Below, one piece after another: positions 20,795 through 31,580 of a DNA stretch of 64,000 nt; the first letter of the stretch is position 1, and the number at the start of each line of letters is the position of its first letter. A program made the position numbers and the translations under genes. Source of the stretch: Aedes albopictus (Eukaryota; Arthropoda; Insecta; Diptera; Culicidae); contig NC_085138.1 in the NCBI RefSeq assembly GCF_035046485.1, positions 367,353,238-367,417,237 of the forward strand, written 5' to 3'. Under the pieces are notes generated by a model. The model saw only the letters and a list, made by a program, of their open reading frames with translations. It did not search any database and was not told the DNA's origin.

Positions 20795-21413
20795 TATAAT
20801 AATTTTTGTACCAAACAGCAAAATTACCCGGAATTGTTGATCACACACTTAAGTCAATTGAATATCATAAACAAAAACCTTTCGGAAGCAACGAGTAAAA
20901 TACACAGAAATAATAACTCAAGTGGCGGTTTCACCTATATCATTAGCCTGACTGTCACTGCCCGAAAGCCATTACCATTAGGCCGAATATCACTTGATCA
21001 AATGCTATAAAAAGCTTGTTCTTGAGAAAATTAATTCTAATAATTCCAGCATAGTTTTTCCTTCTTTTAATCATCTGCTGTTCTTTCTGGATGAACTTCT
21101 TAGTTTATTTGCGCCATTTTTAACCAATATATTCTCTTATCACGGTAATTGTAATATGTGAGCTTAACATATTTGGGCTTTGGTATTATGGTTAATGGCG
21201 CTCCGGCTACTGTTGTAGAATCTTAACATCAATGGTGTTAGGGCATTCGACTGAAGGCCGTTGGGTCGAATGTCATTTGATCAAAAAGTTATTTTGCCGA
21301 ATGGCCATATTTTTTGTCGTTTTCTCCTTTTATGCTGTTAGAATAATTGTTGAAGTTGGAGCTACTGTATTTTAACCATGAATCTTTCCTTCTTTTAAAT
21401 ATAGTGAAACTGT
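20795..21413. other. AT-rich interior of the Foldback-like element
   Basis: Contains two variant blocks of the kind GGCCGAATATCACTTGATCA (near 20982) and GTCGAATGTCATTTGATCA (near 21267), with GCCGAATGGCCAT near 21297. They look like degenerate units of a second Foldback-type TIR repeat. No protein is recognised. Confidence 0.45.
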
Positions 21414-22600
21414 ATTTGACCCCGGGAGTTATTCGCGCCGTCCCTGAAGGGGACGTGCCTAAGCCCCAAGCTGCTGGTCCAGCCAAAGGCAGCTTCTGGG
21501 GTGGGCACTCAAGGCCTCTTCCGACTCTCGGGTTCCAGGGCGTTTCGGATGGGGGAGCTTTCGGTGGGGTCGGTCCTAAAAAAATGGATTAGAATTACCT
21601 TTTAACAAATTAATTCTTCCTTGAGTGGCGTCGAGCAGCTGGAAGTGTTGCACTGCAAAGGTACACGTGTCACGTCGGATTCCGGTTGTGTCGCCGGCGG
21701 AAGTAACGGGTGGTTGGAGGTCGGAGTTCGTCCGCGCCACAGTTGGCGTCCAGGTAGCGGCCGAAACTTGGCTAGTCCTCGAAGGTGACCGTAGAGCGGA
21801 AATTGGCTTCGTCCACGAGGCCGGGGATACGCCCGTCGGGGCTGTCCTGCGCATGGTCATAGGCTTGATTCACCCCGGGGGATGGGCGAGGAGTTCGAAG
21901 AAGGACTGAGGGCTGGCGGGCCGTTGCGGGCCACGTGGGTTTCCCGATGCTGTCCCCCGCGGATGTGGCGGTCACTGACCGGCGAAGAAACACTTGGCCA
22001 GAAACCTCGGTCTTCAGCTTCGGGCGGGTTCGCCCTCCAATGCTTGGAAATTCGGACGGGAAGTGTTGATTTCGGCGGGATTCCGTCGCAGGAGAATTGT
22101 AGCTGGCGGATCGGCTTGGGGCTTCCGCGGGTTGTCGTAGAGGTGGTGCGGGCCGTTACCAGCACGTCAGCACGGTGCAAAGTCTTGAGGCGTCAAATAC
22201 CCAGACTTCCGATGAACAGCCGAGAAAAAGGATGGCACTGATGCACAATCAGAATAAATACTTCTTCTACACAATTTCTTAAACGTGCCAAAATCGCTCT
22301 CGCACACATCAAAACGTGTTAAAATGACACTCGCTAAAGCGACACTTCTTTCTTCTGGGCAAGCCACAAAAGACTGCTCACGATCATCCGTCGTGCCCTA
22401 TCTCGTAGCCCATCGCTCGATATTCTCTCCGAGATTTGCCGTGCTCCGCTCACATCGCTGCCCACTTCAGACGGTTAGCGAAACTCACCACCCTTTCCGC
22501 GCGTATTGGCGCACGGTTTCGCGCGTTGGGCCGAAACGCACGACGCCCACTCATTTAAAATGATCGTTGACTCACTATATAATATTTTCCCTACAGTCCC
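21414..22600 (-). mobile_element. GC-rich 1.2-kb island, possible solo LTR
   Basis: Abruptly GC-rich, with many overlapping open frames on both strands and AT-rich flanks. Read on the minus strand it begins TGTAGGGAAAATATT with a TATTATATA box nearby and could end at AAATACA near 21414, giving TG...CA ends. GCATCAGTGCC near 22245 resembles an arthropod initiator. No flanking direct repeat was found, so the LTR reading is tentative. Alternatives are a captured gene fragment or a CpG-rich element interior. No protein family is recognised in the frames. Confidence 0.35.
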
Positions 22601-22823
22601 CCACCATAAATAATAACTCAAAGTTACCGTATGGTTACAATAGGAACAATGAACGGGTCTAAGATCTGTTATTTTTTCAATAATTAAACTATTAGTTCCG
22701 CAATACCAATATTGCTTTATGGTTCTAACATAATCAATAATTTATGCCAAAAACTAGTCTTACAATGAAACTAGAAAGAACAGCTTGTGTTTAGAAGAAG
22801 GAAAATTTCACTATTTGAACTAG

Positions 22824-23098
22824 CCAAGTAACCACGGTGCTGAAGCCTAATTGCATGCAGATATACGGTGTATTTAGAACAATTATTACTTTACATGAAC
22901 ATTTAAGGTTGATTTAAAGTGAAAATGGCAATTATGCGACTGAACTAAGATTATACCAGTGTAATCTTAATCTTTATTTGATTTTATAATTGACCATTTC
23001 TACTTTAAATTAACCTTAAAGTTGCATGTAAAGTAATGATTGCTCTAAATACATCGTATATCTGCACGCAAAAAGGCTTCAGCACCATGGTTACTTGG
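22824..23098. mobile_element. 275-bp hairpin MITE with CCAAGTAAC ends
   Basis: CCAAGTAACCACGGTGCTGA at the left is inverted at the right (TCAGCACCATGGTTACTTGG). The arms extend about 110 bp through CAGATATACG and TACTTTACATG blocks. CCAAGTAAC also ends the candidate element at 47102-53302 and appears near 63145. No clear target duplication. Confidence 0.8.
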
Positions 23099-23120
23099 GG
23101 AGATATTAGTTTAGTTGTAT

Positions 23121-24094
23121 AATAGTTATTTATGTAACGAGTTGCAAAAAGTTGATTTTTTCAGCACGAGTCGTACATTTATCCAACGAGGCTTGCCGAG
23201 TTGGATAAATGCGAAGAGTGCTGAAAAAATCGAGTTTTGCAACGAGTTCCATACAAAATTTTATGCAATGATTTATTCATAATGCAACCCATTTGAGTTG
23301 CATAATGTTCATAATGCAACTCAAATGAGTTGCATTATGAACATTATACAACTATTTTTCATTATGCAACTCATTTCAGTTGCATAATGAGCCAGTTCGG
23401 AAAAATTGGCCATTATGATATCAAAATAAGTTATATAAAATGTAAATTATGATACTGAATTGCATAAAAATAGTTTTTGTAATTACGTTCTGAAAAGCTT
23501 CACTTTTAAGTTGGCTGAAGTGTCATGAAAAGGCCTACTTTTCTCTTCTGATGCAAGTGTGCCGAAAAGTACTACTTTTCGGCACTCTTAAAGGTGCCGA
23601 AAAGTAGCACTTTTCGGCACTTTTGCCAGCACACACTTTGAACTGAATTGCGTGTTATCCGTAGATTCAGCTGATGATTCTACATCCACTCTCTAGCAGG
23701 AATATGAATCTAGACGACTTTTATTCTGATTCCGATGGCAGTACGGGTGAGAAAGAAGCTGGTGGAGGTACCTTAGCGACTTCTGCCTTTGCCAACAAAC
23801 AATTGTTTGACAACGGGAGCTCGATCAAATGCTACACCATAGCCTACCTGATCGAATAAAAAAACTACACTGATGAGCATTGATGCTCGCACGTGGTTCC
23901 TCCTGATACATGATTGTGTTGTGACATAGATAGGTATTTTTCGTAATTACAAAAAATGTTGTATGCAACTCGTTGCAAAACTCGATTTTTTCTGCACTCG
24001 TCGTATTTATCCAACTCGGCAAGCCTCGTTGGATAAACGTACGACTCGTGCCGAAAAAATCATCATTTTGCAACTTGTTGCATAAATAACTATT
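23121..24094. mobile_element. 974-bp element with ~150-bp palindromic TIRs
   Basis: The left AATAGTTATTTATGTAACGA is inverted at the right (GTTGCATAAATAACTATT), with about 150 bp of arm. Each arm is itself a hairpin: TTTATCCAACGAGG...GAGTTGGATAAA and CAGCAC...GTGCTG. The interior has four alternating ATGCAACTC/GAGTTGCAT blocks (23287-23390) and two perfect hairpins GTGCCGAAAAGT...ACTTTTCGGCAC (about 23560-23625). The frame at 23674-23859 is not a known protein. Its interior relative is at 2096-2640. Confidence 0.75.
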
Positions 24095-24942
24095 TTTGCA
24101 TCGAAACCATTGATGTTCAACTAGGGAATTTTGCCTTCTTTTAAACATAGGCTGTTCTTCTCAGTTAGTAAGACTAGATTTTGACATTAATTGTTGATTG
24201 TGGTAAAACAACACGGAAATATTAATATTGTAGAAGTCGACACTGATTTTTCATTTGGGCCTAACTGGCATTTTCGAGTTCTCTTCATCGATCCTCTCTT
24301 TGTGATAACATATGTATTGAGTTTTCCATAGATTTTTTGGCTAAAATGCGAAGAAAACGACTACATGTTGCAATAGAAACAAAAAGAATAATTATTCTGT
24401 TCGTTTTGATCAAGTTATTAGCGAAAGAGAGAGTCGACGAAGAGAAATCGATCAAGTCTGTTAGGCCCTTATGAAAAATCATTGTCGAAGTATCAGCTAA
24501 TTATTGGAAAACCGAACAAATTTAAGAAACCGTTCCGATTCCTGTTCCATAATCACTGAATAGCGATTCGTGATCACCATTCTATCCATTGACCAATCGG
24601 CCTAATGTACTTCGGTCAGCAGTATTTTCACCATACCAGATGTTTGTGGACCTATGCACTTATAGCCTAGATACATCGTAGTCTGAGCTTAGTATCATAC
24701 AGGCGTATCTGTAATGATCGATATCTCTTCATCGACTTTCTCTTTGCTTAATAACTACCGGTGAATCATTTCCAGTTGTTTTCGTTGTTCTAGCCCTAGT
24801 CGTTCTTTATCGAAACGAACCAAGAGATCATCCTAGCTGTGAACATATCAAATTATTGTAAAAGATTGAAACTAACGACATTTTTTATGTTAATGGACTG
24901 AAATTAATTCTTAGGAAATGAATAAAATTTCTATTTGCCCGA
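24095..24942. other. Right interior of the Foldback-like element
   Basis: Three related blocks occur, two in one orientation and one inverted: TCTTCATCGATCCTCTCTTTG near 24284, GCGAAAGAGAGAGTCGACGA near 24420, and TCTTCATCGACTTTCTCTTTG near 24726. They indicate decayed internal inverted repeats. No gene is recognised. Confidence 0.45.
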
Positions 24943-25116
24943 AAGTACCATTTGCCAGAATGTACCAATCCCCAGAATGTGATATTTACATAATATTTAA
25001 TTCTGGGGATTGGTACATTCTGGCAAATGGTACATTCTGGCAAATGGTTTTCTGGCGTTTGTCATTCTAGCGAATGGTTTTCTGGCGAACGGTTTTCTGG
25101 CAAATATCGCACAATC
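24943..25116 (-). repeat. Right minisatellite TIR of the Foldback-like element
   Basis: Inverted copies of the 15-17-bp units (GGTTTTCTGGCGAATGG, TGGTACATTCTGGCAAA). The inner part is a palindrome: CAGAATGTACCAATCCCCAG near 24958 and CTGGGGATTGGTACATTCTG near 25003. Confidence 0.85.
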
Positions 25117-25270
25117 GTTCTTCTCCTTGCGGAAAATCCTTCAAAAGTGCTGTGAATGCCAGGTCCTAACGCACCACGTTCATCGACTTCAAGGCGATGT
25201 ATTACAGATCTGACCGCACAGACTTATGGAAAATCTTGGACGAGAACGGCTTCTCTGCTCTGACAACACA
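25117..25270 (+). pseudogene. RTE-like reverse transcriptase fragment, right half
   Basis: Continues the RT cut at 20080: FFSLRKILQKCCECQVLTHH, then a shifted frame with SDRTDLWKILDENGFS. These correspond to IRQILQKCREYLVPTHH and DRTELWKIMDENSFP in the 6005-7414 relic. Broken by a frameshift near 25190 and fading after about 25260. Confidence 0.8.
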
Positions 25271-26319
25271 TTGTCCTAATTTCCTTTTTAATTCTATCCT
25301 ATTGCTTACTATTTTCATAGGACTTCAGATTGCTATGTTTTCTAAGGCATCGGTGTCAGCTAAAATATTTGATATCAAAATTTGCCCATCATCGAAATGG
25401 GACGATCGATTGGAGATACCTAATAAGCGTGCTGTTCCATAAATTCCCGTTTCCACATCCACCAAACTTGCGAAAAAATATCCTTTCACAAAACGCTTCC
25501 CAAGAACCGTACCCAGAGGGATACCTGTTCCTTCACTCAGCTTTATGATGCCCCCACAGCTGAACCACAGCCAAGCAAAATGAAATTATAAAAATTGCTA
25601 TAATTTCGTCACATTTTCCAGCGCGCATTGATTTCGGTATTTTTATGTCAAGACAATTAAGATTGCTGCTCCTGGTCACTGCGCACCGTGGTCGGTGTGC
25701 GTGCTGACGAGACATTGTTGCATTTAAAACTGCATGCCCGCAACCGTTGGCTGTGCTGGGGTTGAGTGTTGGGATTGTCACTGAGGCTGCACGAGTGAGC
25801 ATTCCTGCGAGTGCCGGATACATTTTTGCGTGATTTCTTTTCGGGTCTCGGGGTTTCGGGAAGTCCTCTCGTAGGTAGCCCAGAATGCACCGGCTGCAAA
25901 TTAGCCGCCACTGCACTGAGAGTGGCGTGTCCTTCTTTCGCGCTGCGTATGAACCATTCCGATATGTCGCGTTGCTGGGAATACTTCCCCGCGATCGCGA
26001 TGTTGATGGTGAATCGGCACTGGCAACCGGGAGAATTGGTGCAATTATTAGCGATTGTTGTTAATTATTGAACACATATTGGCTGGGATTGTTGCGACAG
26101 ACACTAGGGGAAAAGATTTTCACATTGCAGAATCTTTGCACAATAACTAATCTACTTAGTTTTGGTCTAACATATCCCTGGTGGTACAGAGGGTCGCAGA
26201 TAAAGATAGTCATCTTTCTTTGTGAGATCTAATTCTCATCGGCTTTTATTACATCCTTGTTGAGGCTACCCCCAAGAAACATTTTGATGGCCAATTAGTC
26301 TTGTAGAGGCTTTGACAAC
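25271..26319. other. Unassigned stretch
   Basis: 25271-25560 has no assignment. 25560-26090 is mixed-composition DNA with overlapping frames on both strands (25533-25916 minus, 25811-26071 plus), none recognisable. It may be single-copy host DNA. Confidence 0.35.
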
Positions 26320-26781
26320 CGTCATAAAACCTTTTTTTTTCTTAAGCACTTAACCTATTTTACAGCTCTTTTGCCCACTAGGGCACTACGTGAGCGATTC
26401 CAATTGGCGGCTGCAATTACACTTTGTACAGCGCCTAAATGTATTCTATTATGTTCTTATTCTACTATATCGAACTGGTTTGCCTTTGTGCTGCTTTCAC
26501 TTTTCTACCCTGTCCTTGAAAGAATGATGAGCACGATGATGAAATGTTGTGTAGTTGTTGTTCCTTTTCCAGTCCGATTGGGGGCCGTCCATTATGGGTT
26601 GCCGTTCGCCGATATCCGATTATCCGGGTCCGTTTGAGCTATGAGAGCTCAGGGTCATATGCCAGCCGCTCTCGGGGAGAAGAGCAACTGACGAAGTGCC
26701 GGGGCTGGGATAGAATCCATGACCATCCGCTTATGAAGCGAACGTGTAGCCACTGCGCCACGGGCCAGGGCGTCATAAAAC
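26320..26781 (-). mobile_element. SINE-B copy 3 with exact 11-bp duplication
   Basis: CGTCATAAAAC occurs at 26320-26330 and 26771-26781. Between them is a minus-strand SINE-B of 440 bp: head at the high end (CGCAGTGGCTACACG and a B-box-like GGATTCTATCCC), body with the GATTGGGGGC and GCTGTACAAAGTG-type blocks, and a polyA tail at the low end (T run at 26331-26341). The B box is mutated. Confidence 0.92.
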
Positions 26782-27049
26782 ATTATACGTTTTATTTTGG
26801 TTACATGATGATTCTAAAAACTTCTTCAAGTCTATTTGACCTAAAAATGTTACTTGGCCCTTCGAGCCTCTGGGACTTCAACTGCTTAGACTCTCTGCTA
26901 AATTCCAGTCTAATCATTGATTGCAAATATCATTTCTCTGTCTCTGTCTAGAGTACCCTGTGAAATTTTTGAGAATAATCTATTTTCCAAAACAAAATAA
27001 ACAATTTCCAGAATTTTCCATTTTACGGAAAACAGCGTACTTGCAACCT

Positions 27050-27320
27050 GTCCGGACCACCGTATACTTCTGCCTTTAACCGCCTTTTGATAGCTGGGTT
27101 CGTCATCGAGTGCAGAGTGGTCGTAGATCATGCTTCGCCGCCAATCACCGTTCTTCTTACCCTGCCGAAGATCGTCCTAAGGGCATGGATCGGTCGAAAG
27201 ATCCTGGTCCATGCTCGAAACTTCCTCCGAGTGTGGACAAGGATCTCATCTGGCGACTCACTTCCTCGAGTTTGGACCAGAAATTCGTCCAGCGAATCTG
27301 TTTTCTGAGCGAGAGAACCA
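27050..27320 (-). pseudogene. RTE-like retrotransposon C-terminal fragment
   Basis: Read on the minus strand it gives LRTIFGRVRRTVIGGEA, a frame change to IYDHSALDDEP, then KGRSIRWSGQVA, which resemble the post-RT ERRVLRTIFG...RLRWLGHVARMP segment of this group. The preceding part would be 5'-truncated. Frameshifts show it is a relic. Confidence 0.6.
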
Positions 27321-27347
27321 ACATCTAGCGATCCACTAAAACCCCAT

Positions 27348-27349
<2 letters not shown>

Positions 27350-27388
<39 letters not shown>
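27350..27388 (+). repeat. (CT)n microsatellite, about 38 bp
   Basis: Pure CT run after CCCATTCG. Confidence 0.95.
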
Positions 27389-27393
<5 letters not shown>

Positions 27394-27441
27394 AGAAACG
27401 CCTTCGGGAAGGGAGGACCGTACCTACACCCTAAAACGAAA

Positions 27442-27607
27442 GTACACAGCGAATGAGTAACTTGCGAAAAGACAAAGGATTTTTCACTCATATTTGTGTA
27501 CGACTGGATCAACAAAAAAATGTGCTGATCCGGTGTTACACAAATCTGCGTGAAAATTCTTTTGTCTTTTCGGTCGCTGCGTGAAAGTTACTCGTTGCGC
27601 TGTGTAC
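27442..27607. mobile_element. 166-bp hairpin MITE with GTACACAGCG ends
   Basis: GTACACAGCGAATGAGTAAC at the left is matched by GTACACAGCGCAACGAGTAAC read inward from the right. Further in, GAAAAGACAAA and TTTTTCAC are also paired. No clear target duplication. Confidence 0.75.
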
Positions 27608-27654
27608 ATCGAGTTCTGCGTGTGTACAGTAGTACTCTCTATTGGAAAGCGTTC

Positions 27655-28690
27655 CATCAGCAATCGTCTTGAATTGACCTCTCTCCCCTGGCAGATTGGG
27701 TCCTGGCTAGTACTATAGACAACCCGTTGGACCCAAATTCCTGGTTGGGGAAGGGGGTGATGGCAATTGATGGTACTTGCTGTTGGTCGGTCCGTCGTTT
27801 TCTCTGTAGTTCAAGTACGATTCGGGAGACGGTGGAATTAACGGAATCCCACTTGTGCGTCCCCGCACACATCCTTTCAACAATGTTGTCCTGCGTGTTA
27901 ACTCTACCGCATACTCGACCTTTGCTGCGCGTATGTGTCCTTCTACCCTTGCTAGAGAAATCCCATTTCTTCTGCCACTTCAGCATAGACAATGTTCTGG
28001 TGATTTGCCTCGCGCCTCTTATGTCGCGTCGCTCGAAGCACACTTCATCCTCTGCCACCACTAATGCAATGGGCATCATGCCCGCTAGCACACATACCGC
28101 GTCTTTTGAGGCCGTGCGGAATGCGCTGACCACCCTAAGGCACAGCTGGCCAGCGGGTAATCTCGAGTCGGTTCACGTTTCGGTTGACCACTGGCGCACT
28201 CGACCTTGCAGCGGCAGAATACCGTAAGGGGCTGTCCATGAACCACGTGGTCATGAGGGGGGGGGGGGGTTCAGCCAATGACCATTTTGTATGGACAAAT
28301 AAAAAAATTTGTATGGACTAATGACCACGCGGGGGGGGGGGGGGGTCGGAAAGTCCCAAAAATATGACCACGTGGTTTATGGACAGCCCCTAATATGGAG
28401 ATCGCTACTGTAGCTAGAAGTCTACGCTTACTCGAGAGTATTGCCGAGCTATTTGACTATTGGCCTCCTCGGTATCTAAGAGTACCACCCTATTCTAGAA
28501 GTTACTCTCCAGTATCCGGCATAAGCTATTCGGTACTTCTAAATGGTTAAATGGCGCACTCGATAGCGGCCCAGCTGACCTGGTGATCGCATTATTCACA
28601 TCCAGCATGACGACCACCCAGTAGCGGATCCCTCTTTGCTTTCTGTGGGGCGCTATCTTTGCCGTTTTTGGCCATGGATGAACTCCTAAA
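27655..28690 (-). pseudogene. R1-clade retrotransposon ORF2 relic (minus strand)
   Basis: Read from 28690 down: PKTAKIAPHRKQRGIRYWVV and VVVMLDVNNAI (RT block), PNSLCRILES, then a large deletion of the catalytic RT part and a MITE at 28228-28390. The C-terminal segment resumes with SAFRTASKDAVCVLAGMMP, CFERRDIRGARQ and a degenerate SSKGRRTHTRSKG near 27940. It matches the plus-strand relic at 12055-14590. Dead by deletion and frameshift. Confidence 0.8.
28228..28390. mobile_element. GGGGCTGTCC-family MITE, second R1 relic
   Basis: Ends GGGGCTGTCCATGAACCACG and CGTGGTTTATGGACAGCCCC differ at one position. Long G runs lie in the arms. TAA is found at 28225-28227 and 28391-28393. Confidence 0.9.
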
Positions 28691-29229
28691 ATATTCTGGG
28701 AGATAATTGCGAAAGAATTCCTGGATGACTTCTTGTAAAATTTCTTGGCTCCTGTATGTATCCCACTAAAATTCTCTTTTTTTTTTTTTTTTTTATTCCT
28801 GTTCGGGTTTGTCACTGCGACCAGTTTTTAGATCTATTGTGACATTACCCGTATCCTTAGTGTAGTGCATGTCGCATTACTCAATTGCCATTGAGGGGCA
28901 ATAAAGTATCGATTTTGATACAGTTTTTGTTTTGTTTTCTTAGAAAACAAAACAAGAGTACTGATATTGGCCATGCATCGGAAACCTAGCATCACCCTTG
29001 TTTTACTGCTAAATTCTCCCCAGGTTTAGGACCCGGGTTTTAACATTAGCAGCAATATCATTCCAATAATGGGACATGTGTTCAGTAATAAGGATTCTAG
29101 TATGTTCCTTGCGTACTAGCACTTTCCTGTCTTCGAAGAGTTAGTACATACATGGATCCCTAACCCAATTTGATTTCCTTTGCATTGAGTTTAGCCTCAG
29201 ATGGTGAGGTTTTTAACTATATGCAAAGT
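28691..29229. other. 12-bp repeat remnant, T-run and unassigned DNA
   Basis: 28691-28770 has GGAATTCC-type units. A T run of about 17 lies near 28778. A near-perfect hairpin TTGTTTTGTTTTC/GAAAACAAAACAA sits near 28928-28955. No gene is recognised. Confidence 0.5.
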
Positions 29230-30880
29230 AAAATTCTCTTAAGAAACTCCAATACAAATTTCTGGAGAAATTTCTCTAGTAGATACTTTCCTTGAAGTAA
29301 TTCAAAAAAGTCTTCAGGTTATCATAGAGAAATTCTTGGGTGCATCTCTGAAAAAGATGATGGAAGGATTTCTGAAAATGCTGATGGTACCCTTGAATAA
29401 TTTTTTGTTGAAATCTCGAGAAAAATTCCTGAAGGAATCACTAGAGGACATTTCAAAGCCATCTCTGGATGAAAACCCGGAGTAATCCTTGAATAAACTA
29501 CTGGAGAAATTCATGCAGAAATGCCTGAAAGCAATCCTGGACGATGGAACTGCTCGAGGAATTCTTAGAAAAATCCTGGATTCCTGGAAGAATTTCGGAA
29601 GGAATTACTGGAGAAATACCTTGAGAAATTCCGGGAGGAATCCCTGGAGAAATTTCTGATGAAATCTGTTGGGGAATTCCTAGAGAATTTTTTTTAGAAA
29701 TCTCTGGAGGATATTATGGAGAAATCCATCAATCAATTTCTGGAGGTATCTCTGGAGAAATGCCTGGACGAACTACTGGTCACATTCCTGGCGGAATATC
29801 TGGAGGAATCCCTGTCAAAATTGCTGGATTCCTGAATTAACTCCTGGAGGAATTTTTGGAGGAATCCCTGGAGAAATTTTTAAAGAAATCCCTAAAGAAA
29901 TTTCTGGAGAAATTTCAAGAGGAATTTGTGGAAAAATTTCTAGGAGAATCTCCGGAGGAAACGATTAAGCAATTAATGGATGAAACTCTGAAAAAAAAAT
30001 CCTGGAGGAATTGCTGAATAATCTGGAGGAATTCCTAGGCGAATTCTTGGAGAAATTCCTGGGCAAATTCCTGGAGGCATTCCTGGAGGAGGAGAGATCT
30101 GGATCTCTGGAGAAATGTATAAAGGAATGCCTGGAGGAAGGTTTGGAAGAATACCTAAAGGAAGGCTTGGAGCAAGGGGGATCCCTAGAGTAGTCCCTGG
30201 AGGAAATCCTGGAGATGAAATTTCACGATAAATACTTTGAGAAACTCGTGGAAAAATTCATGGTGGATTTCCTGTAAGAAGTTCTGAAGGAATCTCTGAA
30301 GGATTTCTGGAGAAATTCCTGGAGGAATTGTTGCAAGAATGTCTGGTGGAATTCCTGGAGGGATTCCTGGCAGAATTCGTGGAGAAAATTCCAGGGGTAA
30401 TTCCTGTAGGAATTCCTGGAGGAGTCCCTGGAAAAATTCCTGGATGAAATCTTGGAGGAATTTCTGGACAAATTCCTAGAAAAAACTCCAGGTTAATTTC
30501 CTGGAGGAATCCTTGAAAGAATTCCTAGAAGAATCCCTGAAGGAATCTCCGGAAGAATCCTTGGAGGATTTTCTAGAGAAATTCCTGGACAAATTTGTGG
30601 ATAAATTGCTGTAGAATTCCTAAAGGGATTTCTGGATAAATGTATGAAGGAATTAATGGGGTAATTCCTGAAGGAATTTTTGAAATAATTCCTGGAGGAG
30701 TTCCTTGAGGAATTCCGGGATGAAATCTTGGAGGAATCCATGGAGGAATGCCTGGAACAATGCATAGATAAATATCTGGAGGAATCCCTGGAAAACGTCT
30801 GCAGGAATCCATGTCTGCAGTATTTTCTGAACGAATTATTGAAAGAATCCGTGGATGGACTCCTTAAGGATTTTTGGTAA
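29230..30880 (+). repeat. 12-bp GGAATTCC-type repeat block, large
   Basis: The clearest block: CTGGAGGAATCC, CTGGAGAAATTT and CTGGAGAAATTC units repeat in 12-bp steps with few interruptions between 29600 and 30800. The plus frame at 30011-30193 and the minus frames at 30223-30812 (Asn-Ser-Ser-Arg or Pro-Gly-Ile-Pro periodicity) are repeat translations and not genes. Confidence 0.9.
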
Positions 30881-31580
30881 CCCCTTGATATTTTTTCAAT
30901 AACACAAGTTTACAAAATAAAACGAAAGTCGTGAACTTCTGTCAACGACCAAAATTTTTGAAGCAAAATTTAGTGCAGATTTCGAAACCAACCTTCAAAA
31001 AATTTTAAGTATAACAGTTTTTGAGTTTTAGCTCAATATCGAATTTTGCAACTTTTCAAAATATGTAATTTACTAAAATTCAAATATATTGCGTTTTGTT
31101 CAACCAATTTTAAATATTTTCCCATAAATTAAAAGCTGAATACAATACCAATCGATCATCTGAATACAGGTTTCGCGTCAGATTGATGAAATTCAAGATA
31201 TTGGCGAGTTTTGGGGACAATCTTCTTAAATGTTAGCAAAATTCTCGAAACTTTTTGAAGAAATGTATTTTTTTCAATAAGAAAAAATCAACTTAAAAAT
31301 TGTCTCTCGACGTTTACTTGAAATATCATATGTAGGCGAGTTACAGTAAAATTTCAGATCAATTGGAGCATTGATTACGGAGAATGAGATGTTTGAAGTG
31401 AGTGACTTTGCTTAAAAATAGAACAAAAATCAATTTCAAATCATCAACCTTGTATGGAAAGTCGAAAAAATTTCCGCTCTACTGCAATTTTTTTCTTTCG
31501 CGTTTTCGAACTCAGGGCATGATTCTACACCAAGAATGATCATCAGCTTACCGAATTCAAAAATGCTGTAAACTAGTGTA
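30881..31580 (+). repeat. ~700-bp dispersed repeat, left full copy
   Basis: Begins near CAATAACACAAGTTTAC and runs through GTCGTGAACTTCTGTCAACG, TTTTGAGTTTTAGCTCAATA and GGCATGATTCTACACCAAGA to AAACTAGTGTAATCT. The right full copy is at about 35410-36105. Partial copies form the ends of each triplicated unit. Coding capacity is absent; family unknown. Confidence 0.8.

Larger units (their letters stand above)
20081..25116. mobile_element. 5.0-kb Foldback/MULE-like element with minisatellite TIRs and 9-bp duplication
   Basis: GTTCTTCTC occurs at 20072-20080 and 25117-25125, and joining the flanks restores the RTE-like RT reading (DQFFS...LRKILQKC). The outer ends are inverted: GATTGTGCGACATTTGCCAG at the left, and GATTGTGCGATATTTGCCAG read inward from the right. 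Both TIRs continue as 15-17-bp tandem units (CCAGAAAACCATTCG, CCAGAATGTACCATTTG). Long TIRs of tandem repeats plus a 9-bp duplication are the known hallmarks of Drosophila Foldback and its MULE relatives. The interior holds other nested elements (21414-22600, 22824-23098, 23121-24094). No full transposase is visible. Confidence 0.85.

Noticed and set aside
21414..22600. Intact LTR retrotransposon
   Set aside because: Only one possible LTR is seen; no gag-pol, primer site or flanking direct repeat could be supported.
30011..30193. Open frame with repeated Phe-Leu-Glu residues, and similar frames in all 12-bp blocks
   Set aside because: Four-residue periodicity follows directly from a 12-bp DNA repeat; frames on the other strand show equal periodicity, so no coding signal.
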